A stretch of 64,000 bases of DNA, taken from the NCBI RefSeq assembly GCF_007489275.1, contig NZ_VLNR01000029.1, positions 1,585 to 65,584 of the forward strand. Direction: 5' to 3'. Under the pieces are notes generated by a model that saw nothing but the letters and a program-made list of their open reading frames with translations, had not been told where the DNA came from and did not search any database. Shown here piece by piece: positions 27,782 through 35,909 of the stretch; the first letter of the stretch is position 1; every line of letters starts with the position of its first letter. A program made the translations under genes and the position numbers. The DNA comes from Aquimarina algiphila. GTDB taxonomy: Bacteria; Bacteroidota; Bacteroidia; Flavobacteriales; Flavobacteriaceae.

Positions 27782-27976
27782 CTAAAGACTATTTAAACAC
27801 AAATGCGTGTTTACCGACCCCATACAGCATCCGTTGGGTCGAGGACCACCACCACAAAATAAGCAATCTTCTGGGGGATAGGTTGGGCAATTAGATGTTC
27901 TACCCTCATGAATTGATTTTTGTTGGCTTTTACTCAAAGTCTGAGCATTTCTTAAATTCAAAATGTTTTTTAACAT
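27782..27976 (-). CDS. six-cysteine peptide with bacteriocin/RiPP-type leader
   Basis: The 64-residue product begins MLKNILNLRNAQTLSKSQQK and continues SIHEG. This matches the leader form seen in Bacteroidetes class II-like and natural-product precursors (L-S-K-x-x-Q-K-x-I-x-x-G), normally cut after a double glycine; here the pair is Glu24-Gly25. The remaining 39 residues are a small polar core with cysteines at 30, 38, 41, 50, 51 and 60 plus several Gly and Pro. No maturase or C39-peptidase transporter gene is adjacent, so any processing machinery is elsewhere. The gene is real rather than a shadow because nothing else is coded there. Confidence 0.72.
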   Translation of the reverse strand: MLKNILNLRNAQTLSKSQQKSIHEGRTSNCPTYPPEDCLFCGGGPRPNGCCMGSVNTHLCLNSL

Positions 27977-28158
27977 AACTAAAGTTTTAAAAGTATAGTT
28001 TGCCCGAACATTTATAGAAACTCAGGATTATGTTTTTAAATATCTTGTGAGTTTATTTGTTTGATGATTTTAAAAATAAGTAATTATTTCTAATTGTCTT
28101 TCTGTACCCAGTCGTACAAGGTTGTGAAGAATTAATGTGTTAAAGATTAGTTAATTAA

Positions 28159-28176
28159 TTACCGAACGTTTGGTAA
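28159..28176. promoter_or_regulatory. palindromic operator 1 (TetR-type)
   Basis: TTACCGAACGTTTGGTAA is an 18-base inverted repeat with one mismatched pair. Its right half contains the TTTG -33 box of the hydrolase promoter, so a bound dimer would block RNA polymerase. The ACCGAACGTTYGGT form is common for TetR-family sites in Bacteroidetes, as I recall. The identity of the regulator is unknown. Confidence 0.75.
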
Positions 28177-28199
28177 AAAACTATAATCAGTTATATTTG
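28169..28199 (+). promoter_or_regulatory. Bacteroidetes-type promoter of the hydrolase gene
   Basis: TTTG at 28169-28172, a gap of exactly 19 bases, then TATATTTG at 28192-28199 gives a full match to TTTG-N19-TAnnTTTG. Transcription would start near 28206 and leave a leader of about 120 bases that contains the second operator. Confidence 0.75.
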
Positions 28200-28274
28200 T
28201 ACCATAATAAGAGCTCAAAAGTAATAGAGTAGTCATTAATACAAGATCTGATTGATATTTTTTAAAATCAAAAT

Positions 28275-28292
28275 TTACCGAACGTTTGGTAA
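28275..28292. promoter_or_regulatory. palindromic operator 2 (TetR-type)
   Basis: The same 18 bases as operator 1 (TTACCGAACGTTTGGTAA), identical in sequence, 116 bases downstream and 33 bases before the hydrolase ATG. It lies within the predicted transcribed leader, so it could act as a road-block or support looping. Confidence 0.75.
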
Positions 28293-28324
28293 TTAAAATA
28301 AATACACAAATAAATTTAAAAATT

Positions 28325-29305
28325 ATGAGAACACTAAAAACCACATTAAGCCTTATATTGCTTACAATGATGATAGGAATAAACTATTCCTTTACAAGAA
28401 TAACAGAGAAGATAGACGGTCATCCTACAAAATCAGTGTATGGATCAACAACCTATAAAACCATAGAAGTAAATGGATTAGATATATTTTATAGAGAAGC
28501 AGGATCAAAAAATAAACCGACTATTTTACTATTACATGGATATCCAACATCGTCACATATGTTTAGAAATCTAATAGTACAATTATCTAATGATTATCAT
28601 GTTTTAGCTCCAGATTATCCTGGTTATGGAAGATCAGAACAGCCATTGATGTCAGAGTTTGACTATACTTTTGATAATATGGCGATTATTGTTGAAGGCT
28701 TTTTGGAAGCACTAAAAGTTAAAAAATTTAGTGTATACCTTATGGATTATGGAGCTCCGGTTGGGTTTAGAATTGCATCAAAATATCCTGATAGAATAGA
28801 GTCATTACTTATTCAAAATGGTAATGCGTATGAAGAAGGAATTACTGATTTTTGGAACCCACTTAAAAAATATTGGAATGATTACTCTGTAGAGAACGGA
28901 AAAGCTTTGGAAGGGTTTCATAATATTGATGGCTTAAAATGGCAATATACTAATGGAGTTAAAGACGTTAGCAAGATTAGTCCTGATAATTGGCAAATAG
29001 ATCTACAACACCTAACTCGTAAAGAGAATAACGAGATTCAATTAGCGATGTTTTATGATTATAGGACCAATATACAGTTATATCCAAAATGGCAAAAATA
29101 TCTAAGAGATCATCAACCTCCTACACTAATTGTTTGGGGTAAAAATGATAATATTTTTCCTGCAGAAGGGGCGCATCCTTATAAAAGAGATTTAAAAAAC
29201 ATAGAGTTTCATTTGTTAGATACAGGTCACTTTGCTTTAGAGGACAAAGGAGATGAAATTGCTAACTATATTCTTAACTTTTTGAAAAAGAATAATATAA
29301 AATAA
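28325..29305 (+). CDS. secreted alpha/beta-fold hydrolase
   Basis: It starts with a hydrophobic export signal (MRTLKTTLSLILLTMMIGIN). The alpha/beta hydrolase core is clear: ILLLHGYPTSSHMFRN (oxyanion loop), DYPGYGRSEQP, and PTLIVWGKNDNIF plus LDTGHFALED with the acid and His. The nucleophile elbow reads SVYLMDYGAPVGFRI, placing Asp where many family members have Ser. That is the haloalkane dehalogenase or epoxide hydrolase pattern. I chose ATG 28325; an upstream TTG at 28286 lies in operator 2 and is unlikely. It is probably controlled by the two palindromes upstream. Confidence 0.87.
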   Translation: MRTLKTTLSLILLTMMIGINYSFTRITEKIDGHPTKSVYGSTTYKTIEVNGLDIFYREAGSKNKPTILLLHGYPTSSHMFRNLIVQLSNDYHVLAPDYPGYGRSEQPLMSEFDYTFDNMAIIVEGFLEALKVKKFSVYLMDYGAPVGFRIASKYPDRIESLLIQNGNAYEEGITDFWNPLKKYWNDYSVENGKALEGFHNIDGLKWQYTNGVKDVSKISPDNWQIDLQHLTRKENNEIQLAMFYDYRTNIQLYPKWQKYLRDHQPPTLIVWGKNDNIFPAEGAHPYKRDLKNIEFHLLDTGHFALEDKGDEIANYILNFLKKNNIK

Positions 29306-29317
29306 TACAGGATTTAA

Positions 29318-29365
29318 TTCAACAAAAAACTCTGAGTAGTATATTGCTCAGAGTTTTTTGTTGAA
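29318..29365. terminator. strong bidirectional terminator
   Basis: A perfect 19-base stem (TTCAACAAAAAACTCTGAG and its complement) with a 10-base loop lies between convergent genes. T-runs occur within the arms on each strand. Confidence 0.85.
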
Positions 29366-29373
29366 TATTTACG

Positions 29374-30138
29374 TTATTGTTTCATGAAAATTGATGTATC
29401 AATATCGGTTTTAAACTTAATATTCGTCCAATTTGTAGTTGTGTATTGTTTTCCAATAATTTCACCATTCCAATTTGCTTCGATATATTTTCTTTTTGTA
29501 GCAATCTTGATTCCGTCTATAGTTTCATATTCAAAAGTCATAAGACTAGGTTCTTTTATACCAAAGCCTTCTACCGTAAATAAAAATTGATCTACTAATT
29601 TGGTGGCTTTGTTTATATAAAGTACGTATGTATCCTTTACATCTCCTATATTATTTCCAAAGGTCATTTTAATGAGATGATAATCCTGTCCATTTACTTT
29701 TTTACTTCCCATCAATTCATGATGTACTCCTTCATCTAAAAGTTTAAAAAACATAGCAAACCAATAGTAGTTGGTTTTACGCAGAAATCTTGCTATACCA
29801 TTGGCTTTCTCATCAGTGGATAGTATACCATTAATACTGACCCATGCGTTTTGTCCATCAAATCCTTCGATTACTTTACCGGCATCTCCTAAAAGACTAT
29901 GTTCTGAATATTTGGCATAGGATAACTCTTTATCAAAAACATATGTCTCCTTACTTTTAAGATGAATTTTGGCAGTCTGATTTATGTATTCATAATCATA
30001 AGAAACATTTCCTTTTGCATAGAAATTTTGTTTTCCTCCTAAAGTGTTCATCATTTCTGTGATAAGTTGCTTTGCATCCTGACCATAGTTTAAAACAGTA
30101 AAGATCAATGCAAAAATTGTTATTACATTTTTTTTCAT
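29374..30138 (-). CDS. secreted LolA-like / lipoprotein-sorting-like protein
   Basis: The signal peptide MKKNVITIFALIFTVLNYGQ precedes a beta-rich protein with the order expected of LolA/LolB-like folds: a helical start (AKQLITEMMNTLGGKQNFYA), KGNVSYDYEYI, VIEGFDGQNAWVSING, YHLIKMTF, YVLYINKATKLVDQFLF and MTFEYETIDGIKIATKRKY. Such proteins hold a hydrophobic ligand in a half-barrel. It may be one of the DUF6503-type proteins, though I am not sure. Five bases separate it from the upstream dehydrogenase gene, so it belongs to the AraC-linked unit. Confidence 0.7.
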   Translation of the reverse strand: MKKNVITIFALIFTVLNYGQDAKQLITEMMNTLGGKQNFYAKGNVSYDYEYINQTAKIHLKSKETYVFDKELSYAKYSEHSLLGDAGKVIEGFDGQNAWVSINGILSTDEKANGIARFLRKTNYYWFAMFFKLLDEGVHHELMGSKKVNGQDYHLIKMTFGNNIGDVKDTYVLYINKATKLVDQFLFTVEGFGIKEPSLMTFEYETIDGIKIATKRKYIEANWNGEIIGKQYTTTNWTNIKFKTDIDTSIFMKQ

Positions 30139-30143
30139 AGTTT

Positions 30144-31013
30144 TTAGTTTTTAAGATTTAAATATTGATATACAGCAGTAAAATCGAGATCTCCTAATCC
30201 ATACTGTTTTGCCTGAGCAAAAATTTCTTTGGTGGTATTGAGACTCGGAGATGCTATGTCGTTTTCATAAGCAGAAATACTGGAAAGGTGCAAATCCTTT
30301 AGTATTAATTTTAAAGGGAAATTAGTTTCATAATCTTCATTTTCTAGTTTGGGACGAATAGAAGATATTACTGGAGAAACTACTGGAGTGTTTAACAGGA
30401 TATTAAAAAGAGTTTCTTTTTCTAACCCCATTGCTTCTCCCATGACCAAAGCTTCTGCAAATGCAACTATAGATTGACCCAAAAGCTGATTGATAAGTAT
30501 TTTTATGGCAGCTGCTTTACCCACTTCACCCAGATATATTGTCTTTTTGCCCATGATATCAAAAAGAGGAGAACTTTCTTCTATGTCTTTTTTATCGCCA
30601 CCTACAAGAAATAATAATTCTCCTTTTTCTGCTGGACCAGTTGTGCCTGCTACGGGAGCATCTATATAACGAATCTTATATTTTTTTGATTGTTGGGCCA
30701 TGTCTCTGGTGAAAGATGGATGTACAGTGCTACAATTAATCCAAATACTGTTTTTTGCCATACCATTAAATAAACCGTTTTTTTCTGTAGCAATTTCTTT
30801 TACAACTTCAGGAGTAGAAAGCATAGTGATAACAAAGTGAGATTTTTCTCCTACTTCTTTTGCAGAATTGGCCCAAACTGCTCCATTTTTAATTAAAGTA
30901 TCAGCTTTTTCTTTTGTTCTATTATAAACGATAAGTTCATAACCTTCTTTTTGTAAGTTAGTCGCCATACGACTTCCCATAATTCCTAAGCCGATAAAAC
31001 CTATTTTTTTCAT
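30144..31013 (-). CDS. 3-hydroxyisobutyrate dehydrogenase-family NAD(P)-dependent oxidoreductase
   Basis: The N-terminal Rossmann motif GFIGLGIMGSRMATNL and a downstream DAPVAGTTGPAEKGEL (family substrate-binding motif) are present. VGKAAAIKILINQLLG (about residues 163-178) holds the conserved catalytic Lys. At 289 residues it fits the beta-hydroxyacid dehydrogenase family, which includes succinic-semialdehyde and glyoxylate reductases. The exact substrate is open. A 19-base motif shared with the araC upstream region lies 72-90 bases before its start, so it is a probable target of the neighbouring AraC regulator. Confidence 0.9.
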   Translation of the reverse strand: MKKIGFIGLGIMGSRMATNLQKEGYELIVYNRTKEKADTLIKNGAVWANSAKEVGEKSHFVITMLSTPEVVKEIATEKNGLFNGMAKNSIWINCSTVHPSFTRDMAQQSKKYKIRYIDAPVAGTTGPAEKGELLFLVGGDKKDIEESSPLFDIMGKKTIYLGEVGKAAAIKILINQLLGQSIVAFAEALVMGEAMGLEKETLFNILLNTPVVSPVISSIRPKLENEDYETNFPLKLILKDLHLSSISAYENDIASPSLNTTKEIFAQAKQYGLGDLDFTAVYQYLNLKN

Positions 31014-31084
31014 TTTTGTATATTTTAAATTATATACAAATGTCCTTAGTAATGAATAAAATAAGTTTTCAGAAAAGCAAAAAC

Positions 31085-31103
31085 TAGTGTTTTTCGGTCA
31101 AAA
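31085..31103. repeat. 19-base regulatory repeat, copy 1 (before dehydrogenase gene)
   Basis: TAGTGTTTTTCGGTCAAAA is found here, just beyond the end of the araC-type gene and upstream of the dehydrogenase, and again identically at 32027-32045. The position suggests a binding site of the AraC-type protein encoded between them. Confidence 0.7.
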
Positions 31104-31105
31104 CA

Positions 31106-31972
31106 TTAGATCAACATATCTTTTCTATGATTGATCTGAAATTGCTTGGGAGAGATATGAAATTCTTTATGGAAAGCTTTGATAAAATGTGAAGTATTTT
31201 CGTAGCCCACTTGTAAAGCAATGCTGGTTACAGAATCACTTTTTTCTTTAAGAAGAAAAGAAGCTTTTTTTAACCTTTTTTTGATCAACCATTTCTTAGG
31301 TGAGATATCGAATTTAGATTTAAAATCTCTCCTAAATGTTGAAATACTTCTACCTGTAAGATAAGCATAATCTTCTATGTCAAGGGGCTTATCAAAATTC
31401 TCTTCCATAAAGAGTTTGATATTTTTTTTACCTCTTTTTTTTAAACACTGTAGTTTGCCTATAAATTGATCCCCTTTCTCAGAAAGACTAATAAGATGTA
31501 GTAATTCTAGTAGTTTTGGTTTTGTAAACTGATATAGACTTTTACCTCTATATAAGGTAATCAAAGTGTCAGTAAATAACCTTAAGTTTTGATCATAATT
31601 AAAAATTAGTGTTTTAGGAAGGTTTTCTAACGCATATAAATCAAAACCAGCTAAAAATTCATCGCATATTTCTTTATCAAAAAAGAAGACCACAGCTTCA
31701 AAAGATTCGTTTTTTGGGATAATGTCAGAAATCATATATAACCCTTTAGGTAATAAAATGATTTGATTTTTATTAATAATACTAATTTCTCCTTCAGGAG
31801 TTTCTATTTGTAGAGCTCCATTAAGAACAATGGTTAATGCGTGAGCAGCAACATAACGTTGGTTCTGTAGATCGCTATGCTCTACTTTTTTAAGTATAAC
31901 ACAAGAAAGTCCATCGACAAGGATGTTTTCTATTTTGGGATGTTGATAAAATGCTTGTGGTACAACTTTCAT
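31106..31972 (-). CDS. AraC-family transcriptional regulator
   Basis: The N-terminal half (to about residue 170) is an AraC-type sensor domain with IVLNGALQIETPEGE and IILLPKGLYMISD. The C-terminal DNA-binding domain has both helix-turn-helix units: DYAYLTGRSISTFRRDFKSK, and VTSIALQVGYENTSHFIKAF followed by HKEFHISPKQF. I use ATG 31972; a TTG three codons upstream is the alternative. Identical 19-base repeats on both sides argue that it controls itself and the dehydrogenase/LolA-like genes downstream. Confidence 0.92.
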   Translation of the reverse strand: MKVVPQAFYQHPKIENILVDGLSCVILKKVEHSDLQNQRYVAAHALTIVLNGALQIETPEGEISIINKNQIILLPKGLYMISDIIPKNESFEAVVFFFDKEICDEFLAGFDLYALENLPKTLIFNYDQNLRLFTDTLITLYRGKSLYQFTKPKLLELLHLISLSEKGDQFIGKLQCLKKRGKKNIKLFMEENFDKPLDIEDYAYLTGRSISTFRRDFKSKFDISPKKWLIKKRLKKASFLLKEKSDSVTSIALQVGYENTSHFIKAFHKEFHISPKQFQINHRKDMLI

Positions 31973-32026
31973 GATATACAAAAATCAATAAAATAGCTAG
32001 GACTAAATATCGTTTTTTGTTAAAAG

Positions 32027-32045
32027 TAGTGTTTTTCGGTCAAAA
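32027..32045. repeat. 19-base regulatory repeat, copy 2 (before araC-type gene)
   Basis: An exact second copy of TAGTGTTTTTCGGTCAAAA, 55-73 bases upstream of the regulator's start codon and in the same orientation relative to the gene as copy 1. Confidence 0.7.
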
Positions 32046-32096
32046 TATATTGGATTAAAAGAGGTATACATAGCCGCTTTAAAAACCTTTTAGATG

Positions 32097-32807
32097 TTAA
32101 CTAACTACTTTTTCTTTATAATAACGATATAGGTCTTCAGAAGAAGCACCCATCCATCGTCTCATATGAATATTCAAGAAATGATATTGTAATCGCCAGA
32201 CTCCAACTTCACGATATCGTCTGGCTGATGTTACTACATATTTAGGAATAATTACAAATTGATCAATAGCAAAAAGACGATCAACGAGATCATTATCTTC
32301 ATAAACAATAAATGACTCATCATACCCTTTAATTTGTTGAAAAAGTAATGCAGTAATGAATTGACTTTGATCCCCTCCTCGACAACGTTTACTCTCAAAT
32401 TGGGTTAACCAGCCCAAAAAACGTAACCACCAGTGATTAGAATCAAATTTCATACGAAAACATCCGGCTTTGTTTCCTTTTTTGACTTCTTCTATAATGC
32501 TATGATCATAATGTTTAGGAGGAAAAGAATCTGCATGAAGAAAATATAAGATTTCACCTTTGGCATTTGCAGCTCCCATATTTAGTTGTCTTGCTCTACC
32601 TTTTTTTGATGGAACAAGCTTAACCATGACTTTTTCATTTTTTGAAATCGTATTAACAATTTCCTGTGACCCATCTGTACTTCCTCCATCAACAACGATA
32701 ATTTCCTCTATGTTTCCTTTATTTCTAATGGATCTAATGAGATGAGAAACTAAAACCTGAATAGTTTCGGCTTCATTAAGAATGGGAATAACAATAGATA
32801 TTTTCAA
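32097..32807 (-). CDS. TIGR04283-type arsenosugar-biosynthesis glycosyltransferase
   Basis: A short family 2 glycosyltransferase with ISIVIPILNEAETI, IIVVDGGSTDGSQEI, GRARQLNMGAANAKGEILYF and LHADSFPP. The tail motif FRMKFDSNHWWLRFLGWLTQ followed by RCRGGDQSQFI is distinctive for the transferases that co-occur with ArsS. At 236 residues it has the usual length. It lies about 6 kb downstream of ArsM on the same strand, separated from it by the aminotransferase and four DUF547 genes. By family naming it would act late in arsenosugar assembly. Confidence 0.85.
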   Translation of the reverse strand: MKISIVIPILNEAETIQVLVSHLIRSIRNKGNIEEIIVVDGGSTDGSQEIVNTISKNEKVMVKLVPSKKGRARQLNMGAANAKGEILYFLHADSFPPKHYDHSIIEEVKKGNKAGCFRMKFDSNHWWLRFLGWLTQFESKRCRGGDQSQFITALLFQQIKGYDESFIVYEDNDLVDRLFAIDQFVIIPKYVVTSARRYREVGVWRLQYHFLNIHMRRWMGASSEDLYRYYKEKVVS

Positions 32808-33092
32808 CTTTAGCGCTTATTTAATATTTAGTACGTTTTACTAATAATAACATTACACAACTAAAAATTAATAAATTTCTGACAATTCTGTTTTTAAAAT
32901 AGACTTTTTCTTTGTTTTCGAAGGGTGTGCCTAGTTATTTTTATACAATTAATCTCATTGTAAAATAATTTATTAGTAATAAAAGACATCAATTTAAGAA
33001 TGCTATTGTATTAATCAACAAAAACTATATCATGATATTTAAACGATACTAATTTTAAACCAAAGGTACGTATAAATGTCAAAAATGTTTAA

Positions 33093-33806
33093 TTACTCAT
33101 TAAGACTCCAATCATAATCTTTATATCCCTTTTTAGGTTGTTTTCCTATTTTTACCGAAGCATATCTATTGATAAAATCTTTTACATCACCTCCGTTAAC
33201 TTTAAAATCCTTTTTGTACCAGGTAAATATTTTTGATACATTAACTTCTTCATCGGTGATAGTATTTCGGGTAGGGTCATTTATAAATTTCTTGGTTTGT
33301 TGATCCAAAGCTTCATTAACATTCTCTGCGGTATATGCTCTATTCCAAACAATTGGACAAGAAAAAGAAGCGCAATTAATTGCAAAATGAATTCTGGGGT
33401 CTCCAAACTTTCTAAGGATTTTATGTTCTAATTCCCCTAAGCTATACCATTCACCATTAATTTTAAAGAATTTTTTACCCCATGGATTATCCAAATCTTT
33501 AATGCTTTTAAGCGGATAGCTATCAATGATAAGTTTTATGGTATACGCATTATAAGCATTAATCCAATAGGCTAACTTTTCTTCTCTAGTCCAATCTTCT
33601 TTTGGTGGATTCGCTGATAGCTGCGAAAAATATTGATAAAGTTGAGAGCTATCTCTCATAAAACCATTATAATTTACTTTTCCTTCTTCGCTTACATTTA
33701 ATAATAATGCTTGGTCCCAGATACTATGATCAAAAGTATTTTGGGCTTGTGTTTGATTTATAAATATTACAGTTAGCAGAGCTAATATAAATTTTGGAGC
33801 TTTCAT
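33093..33806 (-). CDS. secreted DUF547 protein, tandem copy A
   Basis: The signal peptide MKAPKFILALLTVIFINQTQAQ is followed by a DUF547 domain. Motifs are EKLAYWINAYNAYTIKLIID, SIKDLDNPWGKKFF, the complete RIHFAINCASFSCP block with both Cys, KIFTWYKKDF and the terminal DYDWSLNE. This is the copy closest to the TIGR04283 transferase. It keeps every conserved cysteine, so it is probably active in whatever DUF547 does. Confidence 0.92.
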   Translation of the reverse strand: MKAPKFILALLTVIFINQTQAQNTFDHSIWDQALLLNVSEEGKVNYNGFMRDSSQLYQYFSQLSANPPKEDWTREEKLAYWINAYNAYTIKLIIDSYPLKSIKDLDNPWGKKFFKINGEWYSLGELEHKILRKFGDPRIHFAINCASFSCPIVWNRAYTAENVNEALDQQTKKFINDPTRNTITDEEVNVSKIFTWYKKDFKVNGGDVKDFINRYASVKIGKQPKKGYKDYDWSLNE

Positions 33807-34142
33807 TTTTTTACTTTTTTTGAAGGGTTAATCGATATTCATATGGATTTTTCATTTACGTTCGCGATAACATTTTTATCCATAATATGAAACATTAGTA
33901 GAAAATTAAGAAATGAACTTACAGGAAGAATTTAATTTCTTATAATTTTGAAATTATTGAGACAATACAGGAAGTGAAGAATTATGGAGTGTTTTGCAGA
34001 TCCTAAAATAAAGATAAACATTTGATTATTAAGAACTTGTGTTGTTTTTGTTTAGCCGGAATAGATGAGTGATTTCCTATAGTATTACTTTAGAAAAGAA
34101 AAAATATTGATTTTAAATAGTTAAAATAAGTATACTGTTATT
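33807..34142. other. 336-base intergenic region
   Basis: This AT-rich gap between two DUF547 genes contains no open frame of note, no strong hairpin and no clear promoter consensus that I can see. Confidence 0.4.
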
Positions 34143-35054
34143 TTAGGATTCGTTCAAATTCCAGTCATAAACTCTATAACTTTTTTTGGCCTTCTCATTG
34201 ATTTTAGTTTTAGAATAGACATTCAAAAACTGAATCAAAGTTCCCTTTGTTTTAAAATCTTTACCAAACCACAGAAATATTTTCGAAAGTTTAATAGTGT
34301 TTGCACTTATTGTATTGTGTTTGGTGTCATTAATAAAAGAAGTTGTGAGTTTTTCTAGTTCTTGATCAACATTTTGTGCTGTAAATGATTTATTTGATAA
34401 ACGAGGACATGATAATGATGCACAATTAATACCAAAATGAATTCTGGGATCTTTCATTTTTCTTAGAATTCTATGTTCTATGTCATTAAGTGTATACCAT
34501 TTTGCTCCTAGTTTGATGAATCTAAGTTCCCAGGGGTTTTCAATGTCTTTGATACTTTTTAAAGGATAATTATCGATAATTAATTTCACCGTAAATGCAT
34601 TATAAGCATTTATCCAGTATGCTAATTTATCTGATTTATTCCAGTTCTCCTTAGGCATGTTTTCACTTAATATATTGAGATATGTCCTAAGCTTTGACTT
34701 ATCTTGTTTAAATCCCTTGTAGTCTACTATTCCCTTGGCAGAAACATGCTTTTGTAGTAAATAATTCCATATTTTATGATCAAAAGCTTCGTTACTTTTT
34801 TTTGATTCTATAGTAACTACGGGTGTTTTTTGTAGAGGTTTTTCAGTTTCTGGAGCTTTTTCTTCTATTGGGGTAATGATTTTTGGAAGATTTACTTTTT
34901 TCTCATCTTCTAATATAGAATCGTCTTGTACTACTTTTTCCTCTGGTTCCTGTATTTTGGTTGGAGTTGTATTTTGTGCTATAGTTTTACTTCCACTACA
35001 GGAAAAAAATAAACATATTGATAAAGTAAAAAGTATATTCTTCATTCTAGACAT
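34143..35054 (-). CDS. DUF547 lipoprotein with Pro/Glu/Lys linker, tandem copy B
   Basis: A lipoprotein signal (MSRMKNILFTLSICLFFSCS, Cys19) is followed by a low-complexity linker of about 70 residues rich in Glu, Lys, Pro and Thr, then the DUF547 domain from about residue 92. The core motifs are intact: DKLAYWINAYNAFTVKLIID, RIHFGINCASLSCPRL and KIFLWFGKDF. The linker would hold the domain away from the membrane. It is the only one of the four tandem copies with a lipobox. Confidence 0.9.
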   Translation of the reverse strand: MSRMKNILFTLSICLFFSCSGSKTIAQNTTPTKIQEPEEKVVQDDSILEDEKKVNLPKIITPIEEKAPETEKPLQKTPVVTIESKKSNEAFDHKIWNYLLQKHVSAKGIVDYKGFKQDKSKLRTYLNILSENMPKENWNKSDKLAYWINAYNAFTVKLIIDNYPLKSIKDIENPWELRFIKLGAKWYTLNDIEHRILRKMKDPRIHFGINCASLSCPRLSNKSFTAQNVDQELEKLTTSFINDTKHNTISANTIKLSKIFLWFGKDFKTKGTLIQFLNVYSKTKINEKAKKSYRVYDWNLNES

Positions 35055-35186
35055 AGCTTTTTTGTTTAAACAGTTTCTATTTTATTAGATGAAATCTCTA
35101 ATAAAAAGTAAATCATCTATGATGTTTAATGTGAAAACAAAATTCACGCCATACTCTTTATCAGAATATAACCTGTGTTCATGTTA

Positions 35187-35909
35187 CTATTGCTCATTTA
35201 GTGCCCAATCATATTCTTTATATCCGTTTTTAGGTATTTTTTGAATTTTTACGTCAGAATAAAGGTTGATAAATTCGGTAACATTGCCATTATTAAAGTC
35301 ATCCTTGTACCACTCAAATATTTGGGATAAACTAACTTGATCTTCTGTAATTATATTTTTTGTAGGATCATTAATAAAATCTTTAGTACATTTTTCTAAG
35401 GCTTCATTGATATTTTTGGCAGTGTATGCCATGTTCATTAGTTTGGGAGAAGAACTAGAAGCGCAATTGATTATAAAATGAATTCTGGGTTCATTAAACT
35501 TTCTCAAGATCTTATGTTCTATATCATCTAGACTATAACGTTTATCTTTTATTCTAAAGAACTTTTGATTCCATGGATCATGAAGCTCATTGATATTTTT
35601 TACAGGATAATTATCTATAATCATTTTTACGGCAATAGAATTATATGCATTAACCCAATAGGCTAGTTTTTCTTCTCTGGTCCATTCTTCTGTTGGAGGA
35701 TTGTTTGATAATGACCTAAAATATTGATAGAATAGAGGGCTGTCTTTCATAACTCCTTCATAATTTACTTTTCCATCTTCTGAGACATTAAGAATAAGAA
35801 TTTGATCCCAGACCGAATGGTCTGCCTTGTCTTGAGCTTTAGCTTTAAAACAAAATAGAACAACGACAAGGGCTAGCAGTGTTATACTATGTTTTTTACT
35901 TGTTTTCAT
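35187..35909 (-). CDS. secreted DUF547 protein, tandem copy C (second Cys lost)
   Basis: ATG 35909 gives a clean signal peptide (MKTSKKHSITLLALVVVLFC then FKAKAQD); a TTG ten codons upstream adds a tail and is unlikely. The DUF547 core is present (EKLAYWVNAYNSIAVKMIID, QIFEWYKDDF, YDWALNE). The conserved block, however, reads RIHFIINCASSSSPKLMN: Ser replaces the Cys of the usual S-C-P. Copy D shares this loss, so C and D form a subgroup. Confidence 0.9.
   Translation of the reverse strand: MKTSKKHSITLLALVVVLFCFKAKAQDKADHSVWDQILILNVSEDGKVNYEGVMKDSPLFYQYFRSLSNNPPTEEWTREEKLAYWVNAYNSIAVKMIIDNYPVKNINELHDPWNQKFFRIKDKRYSLDDIEHKILRKFNEPRIHFIINCASSSSPKLMNMAYTAKNINEALEKCTKDFINDPTKNIITEDQVSLSQIFEWYKDDFNNGNVTEFINLYSDVKIQKIPKNGYKEYDWALNEQ

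Larger units (their letters stand above)
27977..28324. other. divergent control region with operators
   Basis: This 348-base region lies between the leftward six-cysteine peptide and the rightward hydrolase. The right half holds two near-identical palindromes and a consensus promoter, listed separately. In the left half I see nothing beyond AT-rich sequence, and no clear promoter for the peptide. Confidence 0.6.

Noticed and set aside
28159..28344. Leftward open frame over the hydrolase control region
   Set aside because: It overlaps both operators, the promoter and the start of the hydrolase gene; its sequence has no protein-like pattern.
32808..33092. Possible small RNA or gene between the TIGR04283-type transferase and DUF547 copy A
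   Set aside because: The stretch is AT-rich without a stable hairpin, open frame or promoter match.
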